This document shows, in pieces, positions 6,643-10,844 of a stretch of 10,844 bases of DNA. Under the pieces are notes generated by a model, which was given only the letters and a program-made list of their open reading frames with translations, was not told where the DNA came from and searched no databases. Source of the stretch: MGIIa-K1 sp964577145 (GTDB taxonomy: Archaea; Thermoplasmatota; Poseidoniia; Poseidoniales; Poseidoniaceae). The translations under genes were made by a program, and so were the position numbers. Location: contig CAZNXM010000047.1 in NCBI GenBank assembly GCA_964577145.1, positions 1-10,844 on the forward strand. Direction: 5' to 3'. How positions within the stretch are numbered: position 1 is the first letter of the stretch; each line of letters opens with the position of its first letter.

Positions 6643-7821
6643 TTACTCTCCATTTCGAACAAATCGAAGAGAATTGTTCAGATATTTTTGATGAGAATCA
6701 ACCTTGATCATTTTCTTCATTTGCCGTAGCGTGCGACGATGCCCAGAACGAATCCGACCATCTAATGCACATGTCATTGCAAATGTGCGGATGACAATTA
6801 ATTGATTTGCAGTGGATAAATCACTTAATCGGCCAATCACTTTACCCCTCATCCATTCACGGATTTCGTCCTCATCGATGTTGCCATCATTATCGAAATC
6901 GGCGGGGGCTCTTCCATGTTTTTCAACGAGATTATCCAATAGCATAGTGACATTTGGATGGAAATCTGCAATGCTTGTGATTTGACTGCGAACCGCTAAC
7001 AAACAACTAGTCCTAACTTCATCAGGAAGTGTTTCAAAACCATTCGGATATAATCGCTGGATTGCTTCGTCTACTGTTTCTTTGCCAAGTGAACGCACAC
7101 GTAATTCACGCATCACTCTATTTGTCACAGCAGCATTCCATCCTGCGAAAACCGGAATTGAAACCAATTCGATGATAGTACGTGAAACCGAGCGTCCAAG
7201 CACTCGAACAAGAATCCTTCTCCAAATAGCCTTCATCAGAATTTTCGTTGCAGAAACCTTGGTTTTGTATACTACTGCGGCGAAAATTAATCGCCAACGT
7301 GGAATGTTGATAACGGGATCAATTCCATGTAATGGGGATATGGAATTGGGTGCTTCGATGCCAGCATGGATCATCGAAAGCAGCAAACTTGCTTCTGCCT
7401 CATCTTCCAATGCAGAATTTGGCTTAATTCCCACCATTGTAGCAATTGTTCTTGCATTACGCATAGTCATGAGATACAGAATTAGTAACTCAATGATGGT
7501 GAGAAATGCTCCAATTCCTAGTACAATTGAGTAGTAAATCAATAATTCACTCCAAGTGCCACTACTCCCTGGTTCCAATGGCGATGCAAGGACCGTCAAA
7601 TATACGATTAGTGCACCGGTAACTGCACCGAGTAATGCCGACCAAAAAACGGCTCTACGGCTAACACTTTTGAGTTGAGAAATACGGGTTTTTCGGTCGA
7701 GAGTTGTATCCATTGGTACAGCCTTACTTTGGCGAATCAAAATGCGAGAGGCAAATCGAATTATTAGTCCAAGGTCCTTGAAGGGATGAAATCCATCCCT
7801 GTTTGAGGACTCGTCGGCCAT
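6643..7821 (-). CDS. Membrane protein with two helices, an EF-hand loop and a TerB-like C-terminal segment
   Basis: I cannot assign this 392-residue protein to a named family. A basic N-terminal region (1-56) is followed by two hydrophobic segments (about 57-79 and 92-119). A central stretch (about 175-240) is rich in Arg and hydrophobics and looks amphipathic, containing SIPVFAGWNAAVTNRVMREL (221-240). A perfect 12-residue EF-hand loop, DFDNDGNIDEDE, lies at 308-319 with D308, D310, D312, D316 and E319 as likely calcium ligands and G313/I315 in the conserved places. The segment at about 338-372 (FAMTCALDGRIRSGHRRTLR) recalls TerB-like helical domains, where an A-DG-I pattern is common; this is a weak resemblance. 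Its stop faces the VKOR stop 8 bases away. The ATG at 7821 starts MADESSNRDG; an upstream GTG at 7845 would add eight residues. No ribosome binding site is seen. Confidence 0.8.
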   Translation of the reverse strand: MADESSNRDGFHPFKDLGLIIRFASRILIRQSKAVPMDTTLDRKTRISQLKSVSRRAVFWSALLGAVTGALIVYLTVLASPLEPGSSGTWSELLIYYSIVLGIGAFLTIIELLILYLMTMRNARTIATMVGIKPNSALEDEAEASLLLSMIHAGIEAPNSISPLHGIDPVINIPRWRLIFAAVVYKTKVSATKILMKAIWRRILVRVLGRSVSRTIIELVSIPVFAGWNAAVTNRVMRELRVRSLGKETVDEAIQRLYPNGFETLPDEVRTSCLLAVRSQITSIADFHPNVTMLLDNLVEKHGRAPADFDNDGNIDEDEIREWMRGKVIGRLSDLSTANQLIVIRTFAMTCALDGRIRSGHRRTLRQMKKMIKVDSHQKYLNNSLRFVRNGE

Positions 7822-7870
7822 GCCGCTGGGTAATGTGCAACACACATTATCATTTCAGTTGCCAATAATT

Positions 7871-8161
7871 TCAGGGTGCGTACATTCCTTCGAAATACAG
7901 AGCGTCGGTATTTGTTGATACAGGTTCTATCCTGTGGACGGTGACATCGACACGCTCACTGCTTTGGTATTCCTTACGTAGCTCCTTTAGCAGCATATGG
8001 TGGACATCAGACACGTCGCCAGCCATGATCATCGAGAGATGTCGGTGCATCTCCTCTCCAACTTGGACAGTGTATTCCACCATCCAAGCACGCTGAGTGG
8101 TTTCCCACTCTTCCTGGGGTCCGGTGCTCGGTTCCATGGTACTATATCCACCTGTACCCAT
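7871..8161 (-). CDS. Small acidic protein of unknown function (96 aa)
   Basis: This 96-residue protein is not recognised. After a polar N-terminus (1-22) comes a region with likely strand-helix-strand order: WMVEYTVQVG (26-35), a helix with MLLKELRKEYQ (56-66), then VDVTVHRIEPV (71-81). It ends ALYFEGMYAP. There is no cysteine, signal peptide or membrane helix. The alternating hydrophobic pattern and Glu/Asp content resemble its neighbours, and the gene fills a gap between two co-directional genes (83 bases downstream of one, 49 upstream of the next), which supports a real gene. A palindromic AT-rich element ACTAATTAGT at 8185-8194, about 29 bases before the ATG, could be a TATA box for a leaderless transcript. 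The start could also be the ATG for residue 9. Confidence 0.6.
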   Translation of the reverse strand: MGTGGYSTMEPSTGPQEEWETTQRAWMVEYTVQVGEEMHRHLSMIMAGDVSDVHHMLLKELRKEYQSSERVDVTVHRIEPVSTNTDALYFEGMYAP

Positions 8162-8244
8162 ATGAAAGGTTTGGTAGTTTGAGCACTAATTAGTCGGAAA
8201 AAGACAAGTAATTGACGGATTCAGGACCAATATTCCATTATCAT

Positions 8245-9054
8245 TCATTCTTCTTCCGGAATCAGGTAACTTTTCTTTGGAATAAATACCATCGCTCCAC
8301 CTAATAGTATTCCTGCGGCCATAATCCAGCCGAGTAGACTTCTTTCTGGTGGAGGAATTTCGCGATTAGTGATCTCTCTAACCCCGTATGGCTCTCCCCC
8401 TTCTACTGGTTCATGAATGAATACAAGGGACCAACTTTCGGGAAGTTCAGTCATATTGCCATAAACAACCTCTGTGCCGTTGGATGAAACTACAGTCATT
8501 GCAATTAGCACACGGTCACGTGTGGACTCACCAGGGTTGTCTTCCCCACTGGCTAGTACTCTCTTATCGTGTTCGAGTAACATTATCGTGAGTTGACCAT
8601 AGTCCGGAATAGGATAGTGCACGCCCGTACTATCAATAGTGAAAGACATAGATTCAGGCGCACTACGAGAATTTTCTTGAGTTAGAATTCTCTTTTGGAC
8701 ATCATTCCAAGCCTCGTATCCCTCTGCGGTTTTCATATGGTCGACAAAGAAGGTCGGAGTGCCATATACAGTAGAATCACTTTGCATCTGATATGCGATT
8801 CTCGCCAGAGATGCCTCATTTTCGAATTCATCTTCGACATGGAGTCCAATTATCGCAATACGCGCACCATGCGAATCTGCAACTACAGATAATTCAGGGT
8901 CGATTTCCGCACAAGATGGACACCAAATCGCCGTTCTCTCTTCGACTAATATCGAGCGTCCAAGTTCTGCTTCGTACGCATTATCGTATGCGATTGCTGT
9001 TGTCACAGGCGTCGCCATCAACACGACGATGAGCAGCGCGAGTAGTGTTCGCAT
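8245..9054 (-). CDS. Secreted thioredoxin-like protein anchored by a C-terminal helix (CPSC)
   Basis: From the ATG at 9054 the protein has 269 residues. A clear signal peptide (MRTLLALLIVVLMATPVTTA, 1-20, cleavage likely just after A20 or A22) is followed by a thioredoxin-like domain with C45-P-S-C48 in TAIWCPSCAEIDPEL, a helix, and GTPTFF (99-103) containing the cis-proline P100. A beta-rich C-terminal domain (about 134-215), likely immunoglobulin-like, comes next. A hydrophobic segment (about 239-257) with basic KK and acidic EEE in the tail makes this a type I membrane protein facing outside. It probably oxidises, reduces or isomerises thiols at the cell surface, possibly exchanging with the VKOR system in the window; that link is inferred. 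Residues upstream to 9093 give a poor signal peptide, so the later ATG is chosen. It leads the minus block and diverges from rlmE. Confidence 0.85.
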   Translation of the reverse strand: MRTLLALLIVVLMATPVTTAIAYDNAYEAELGRSILVEERTAIWCPSCAEIDPELSVVADSHGARIAIIGLHVEDEFENEASLARIAYQMQSDSTVYGTPTFFVDHMKTAEGYEAWNDVQKRILTQENSRSAPESMSFTIDSTGVHYPIPDYGQLTIMLLEHDKRVLASGEDNPGESTRDRVLIAMTVVSSNGTEVVYGNMTELPESWSLVFIHEPVEGGEPYGVREITNREIPPPERSLLGWIMAAGILLGGAMVFIPKKSYLIPEEE

Positions 9055-9115
9055 TGACCTGCACGGGTGGTGGGTTGTGCATGAAGTTATCACAGGAGGG
9101 CTGGTCGGATGGATT

Positions 9116-9120
9116 GGAGG
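9116..9120 (+). promoter_or_regulatory. Ribosome binding site of rlmE
   Basis: GGAGG lies 7 bases before the ATG at 9128. It decides this start over an upstream in-frame start at 9029, which would run antisense into the thioredoxin-like gene, and over the ATG at 9146. Confidence 0.7.
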
Positions 9121-9127
9121 GGCAGGT

Positions 9128-9871
9128 ATGGTTGACCGTTGGGTAATGGACCATCAGCGTGATGCGTGGCGTAAGCAAGCAAAGGCTAGTGGCTATCGCG
9201 CCCGTTCTGCATTCAAGCTTAAACAAATCCAAGAACGCCATAATTTGGTCGCATCTGGAGACCGAGTTCTCGATGTGGGTTGTCACCCTGGTGGATGGGC
9301 TCAAGTTGCGGTTGAATTATCTGGCTCAGAGGGTCAAGTCGTAGGAATTGACCTTCAACCATGCGTACCTGTTGAAGGTGCAGAATTACTTGTGGGTGAT
9401 ATTACTGATCCATTTGCGCAAAAAGCAGTACTGGATACCTTCGATGCACCGGTTATCGATGTTGTTGTAAGCGACATTAGCCCGAATATTACCGGCAAAT
9501 GGGATATTGACCAAGCAGTCTCCTTGATACTTGTTGCAGAAGTGTATGATTTCTCATTACCCATTCTAAAGAAAGGCGGTCATTTCGTCACTAAACTCTT
9601 CCAAGGAGTAGGGGTTGAGGAAATGATTGATTTGGTAAAACCGCATTTTCAGAAGGTCAAGAGGTTTAGCCCTATGGCTAGCAGAAATTCGAGCAGTGAA
9701 GTCTACCTCGTCTGCAAGCACCACATGCCAAAGAAAGGTCCTGATTGGAAAATACGCCCAGCATTTGAGCAGGCATTGATGGAGCGCAAAGGTGGTCCAG
9801 AGCCAATTGATGATGTTGAACCGGCAAAATCCACTTTCAGCGTTCGCAGTCGGCGCACTCCAAAGGAGTGA
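9128..9871 (+). CDS. rlmE: RlmE/FtsJ-family rRNA 2'-O-methyltransferase
   Basis: The 247-residue protein is a compact FtsJ-fold methyltransferase. The catalytic K-D-K-E tetrad is complete: K30 in SAFKLKQI, D116 in VVSDISPN, K156 in HFVTKLFQG and E191 in NSSSEVYLV. The S-adenosylmethionine loop is VLDVGCHPGGW (47-57); family members usually read GAAPGG, so Cys-His at 52-53 is a variant. GIDLQP (73-78) and GDITDP (90-95) follow as expected. Bacterial RlmE methylates the ribose of U2552 in the 23S A-loop, and the archaeal homologue probably acts at the equivalent site. A polar, basic tail (about 201-247) follows the domain. The gene heads a plus-strand block with a nucleic-acid-binding protein and translation factors, which fits a ribosome-related role. 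A set of mutually exclusive hairpins lies at its stop codon. Confidence 0.92.
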   Translation: MVDRWVMDHQRDAWRKQAKASGYRARSAFKLKQIQERHNLVASGDRVLDVGCHPGGWAQVAVELSGSEGQVVGIDLQPCVPVEGAELLVGDITDPFAQKAVLDTFDAPVIDVVVSDISPNITGKWDIDQAVSLILVAEVYDFSLPILKKGGHFVTKLFQGVGVEEMIDLVKPHFQKVKRFSPMASRNSSSEVYLVCKHHMPKKGPDWKIRPAFEQALMERKGGPEPIDDVEPAKSTFSVRSRRTPKE

Positions 9872-9899
9872 ATAATTCACTTCCACTCTGGAGTGAGTG
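9856..9899 (+). terminator. Overlapping alternative hairpins at the rlmE stop
   Basis: Three stems compete here. CACTCC (9856-9861) pairs with GGAGTG (9865-9870). GGAGTGAA (9865-9872) pairs with TTCACTTC (9876-9883, one G-U pair). CACTC (9884-9888) pairs with GAGTG (9891-9895). The last is followed by TTTCTTT (9900-9906 region), giving a terminator-like end about 30 bases before the next gene. The pairings are directly visible; function as transcript end or switch is inferred. Confidence 0.35.
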
Positions 9900-9935
9900 T
9901 TTCTTTGATAACTCATGAGGAGATGCCAATGATTT

Positions 9936-10325
9936 ATGCCACCATCAAAGAGCATAGAGAAGCCGGACAAGAGAACAAAAATGATTCTCAAGCAAATGAC
10001 AGAACCTGCCCAGCCCCGTGGTCGTGGACCACGGGAAAAGGTGGAAGAACTTGAAGCTGGAAAGCCGATAGGTAGACTCGAACTCGTAGTGCTGCGGCGC
10101 TATCCACGCAGGTTAGTAAACTCGAAATCCTATACAGGGCCACTTGCAGCAGCATGTGGTAGAGATGAAACTGGACTTGTTGGAATCGTGCTTTGGGGTG
10201 ATGATGTAACTAAGGTTAGAACCGGGGATATCATTCGAATTGAGGACGGATGGTGCAGACGCCGCGATGGTGAATTAGTGGTCTCAACCGGTCGTTCTGG
10301 ACGCCTTACAGTCATCGATCGTTGA
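9936..10325 (+). CDS. OB-fold nucleic-acid-binding protein (SOSS-B/RPA-like)
   Basis: The 129-residue protein has a basic, probably flexible N-terminus (1-42) and one OB-fold domain (about 44-128). The domain pattern fits single-strand DNA-binding OB folds of the SOSS-B/RPA type: IGRLELVVLRRYPRR (45-59), the turn DETGLVGIVLWGDD (77-90), GDIIRIEDGW (97-106) and STGRSGRLTVID (117-128). It probably binds single-stranded DNA or RNA in the cytoplasm; a repair or a translation-linked role are both possible. The family fit is from recognition of these motifs. The start is uncertain: ATG at 9936 is 13 bases after GAGGAG (9917-9922), and in-frame ATGs at 9981 and 9996 would still leave the whole domain. 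It follows rlmE after 64 bases and precedes the zinc-ribbon gene by 67. Confidence 0.8.
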   Translation: MPPSKSIEKPDKRTKMILKQMTEPAQPRGRGPREKVEELEAGKPIGRLELVVLRRYPRRLVNSKSYTGPLAAACGRDETGLVGIVLWGDDVTKVRTGDIIRIEDGWCRRRDGELVVSTGRSGRLTVIDR

Positions 10326-10378
10326 AAGCAGCGCTCTCAGCAAGGATAAAGAGGGAGAGTTCGTGGCCGAGTTGCACT

Positions 10379-10384
10379 GAGGTG
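10379..10384 (+). promoter_or_regulatory. Ribosome binding site of the zinc-ribbon gene
   Basis: GAGGTG ends 8 bases before the ATG at 10393 and matches the archaeal anti-Shine-Dalgarno closely. It supports translation of this very short gene. Confidence 0.6.
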
Positions 10385-10392
10385 TACTATTC

Positions 10393-10557
10393 ATGTCTGA
10401 CCGAGCAACCGTTTGCACAGCATCTGGCGTCCCTCTCGTTGAGAAGGGCTCCACAATTTTCCCCTGCCCAGAGTGTGGCGAGTCAATTGGCCGCTCACCT
10501 CGTTGCCGTAACCAAGGCGTTGCATACATCTGTAACTGTGGCTTCCAGGGGCCCTGA
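10393..10557 (+). CDS. Small zinc-ribbon protein, COG2888-like (HVO_2753 type)
   Basis: This 54-residue gene is easily missed because of its length. The ending YICNCGFQGP and the central FPCPECGESIGRSPRCRNQG match the archaeal zinc-ribbon family described as RNA-binding and translation-related (COG2888; HVO_2753 in Haloferax), which lies beside elongation factor 1-beta in many euryarchaea. Here too EF-1beta follows after 14 bases. Cysteines are C8, C25, C28, C38, C47 and C49. From memory, typical members have four Cys pairs (eight Cys). Here the N-terminal pair has lost its partner (CTASG), the RC-x-x-C pair retains only C38, and the last pair is CNC rather than CPxC. One zinc site using C25/C28 with later cysteines seems possible. 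A strong ribosome binding site supports expression. Confidence 0.85.
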   Translation: MSDRATVCTASGVPLVEKGSTIFPCPECGESIGRSPRCRNQGVAYICNCGFQGP

Positions 10558-10560
10558 AAA

Positions 10561-10567
10561 AGGTGAT
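10561..10567 (+). promoter_or_regulatory. Ribosome binding site of EF-1beta
   Basis: AGGTGAT lies 4 bases before the ATG at 10572, in the short gap after the zinc-ribbon stop. It supports 10572 over a start at 10563, which falls inside this motif, and over the ATG at 10578. Confidence 0.6.
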
Positions 10568-10571
10568 TTCT

Positions 10572-10844
10572 ATGGGAATGGTCGCTCTTACCTACAAGGT
10601 CATGCCTAACTCCAGTGTAGAGGATGTTTCTGCAGAGGATATAGCAGCACAGATTAATGCACTCGCAGATGATGTCTACGATGTCCAACTTTGCGAAACC
10701 AAGCCTTTGGCCTTCGGTCTCAAATTCATTCAGGTTCACGTCGTCATGAACGACGGGCCCGGACTCTCTGATGTGTTCGAAGAGAACATGCGTGCCATCC
10801 ATGGTACCGGAGAAGTCGAAGTCCTCTCGATGGGACTTCTCTGA
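10572..10844 (+). CDS. ef1b: Archaeal elongation factor 1-beta (aEF-1B)
   Basis: The 90-residue protein is the normal length for archaeal EF-1beta, which is the guanine-nucleotide exchange factor for EF-1alpha and corresponds to the C-terminal domain of eukaryotic eEF1B-alpha. Hallmarks are the N-terminal strand VALTYKVMPNS (4-14), the central ETKPLAFGLKFIQVHVVMND (42-61) with the family AFGLK, and the C-terminal strand EVEVLSMGLL (81-90), replacing the usual VEVVDV-type ending. It is soluble and cytoplasmic. It is coupled closely to the upstream zinc ribbon, an arrangement conserved in euryarchaea. The stop codon coincides with the last base of the window, so the gene is complete but nothing downstream can be seen. 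Confidence 0.93.
   Translation: MGMVALTYKVMPNSSVEDVSAEDIAAQINALADDVYDVQLCETKPLAFGLKFIQVHVVMNDGPGLSDVFEENMRAIHGTGEVEVLSMGLL

Noticed and set aside
7082..7534. 150-codon open frame on the plus strand inside the EF-hand membrane protein
   Set aside because: It is antisense to coherent membrane helices in the minus-strand gene and no ribosome binding site or domain supports it.
4235..8197. Shared 10-mer AATTAGTCGG upstream of the 83-aa gene (minus strand) and beside the 96-aa gene (plus strand)
   Set aside because: Many 10-mers are expected to recur by chance in a window of this size, and the positions relative to the starts differ.
9923..10054. A 43-codon frame starting ATG at 9923, closer to the GAGGAG motif than the OB-fold start
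   Set aside because: It overlaps the OB-fold gene out of frame and the peptide is polar with no family signature; leader peptide function cannot be supported.

Overview
The window looks like a chromosomal segment of a planktonic euryarchaeon, most likely Marine Group II (Candidatus Poseidoniales) or a near relative. The archaeal assignment rests on the right-hand end: an archaeal elongation factor 1-beta directly preceded by a 54-residue zinc-ribbon protein of the COG2888 type, an RlmE-type methyltransferase and an OB-fold protein resembling SOSS-B/RPA. Several genes carry GGAG or GGTG ribosome binding sites and others have none. The proteins are Asp/Glu-rich, many are anchored in the membrane, and base composition is moderate throughout. 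The Marine Group II placement is inference, because no rRNA or other taxonomic marker is present.

Layout: thirteen genes in four blocks of alternating strand. (1) Minus strand, 5-4184: a small unknown protein (3933-4184), a family 2 glycosyltransferase with two C-terminal membrane helices (2853-3794), and a large RND/MMPL-type membrane transporter (5-2812). (2) Plus strand, 4351-6634: a tightly overlapping operon of a nucleotide-sugar epimerase, a membrane-tethered CGHC thioredoxin-like protein and a VKOR-family membrane protein. (3) Minus strand, 6643-9054: a secreted, C-terminally anchored CPSC thioredoxin-like protein, a 96-residue unknown, and a 392-residue membrane protein with a canonical EF-hand loop. 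(4) Plus strand, 9128-10844: rlmE, an OB-fold gene, the zinc ribbon and EF-1beta. Blocks 2 and 3 converge with only 8 bases between stop codons. Blocks 1/2 and 3/4 diverge from gaps of 166 and 73 bases.

Blocks 1-3 share a cell-surface theme. The epimerase and glycosyltransferase point to nucleotide-sugar supply and lipid-linked glycan synthesis. The thioredoxin-like/VKOR pair is a DsbA/DsbB-like route for making disulfides in exported proteins, and the second thioredoxin-like protein may be another client or partner of it. The RND protein may move lipids or other hydrophobic compounds. Block 4 is an information-processing cluster (rRNA methylation, nucleic-acid binding, elongation). There are no tRNA or rRNA genes, CRISPR arrays, insertion sequences or phage genes that I can recognise, and no gene-free stretch exceeds 300 bases. 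The most unusual points are the four-cysteine VKOR with animal-like CX7C spacing next to its tethered thioredoxin, the EF-hand membrane protein, and a zinc-ribbon protein whose usual cysteine pattern is eroded.
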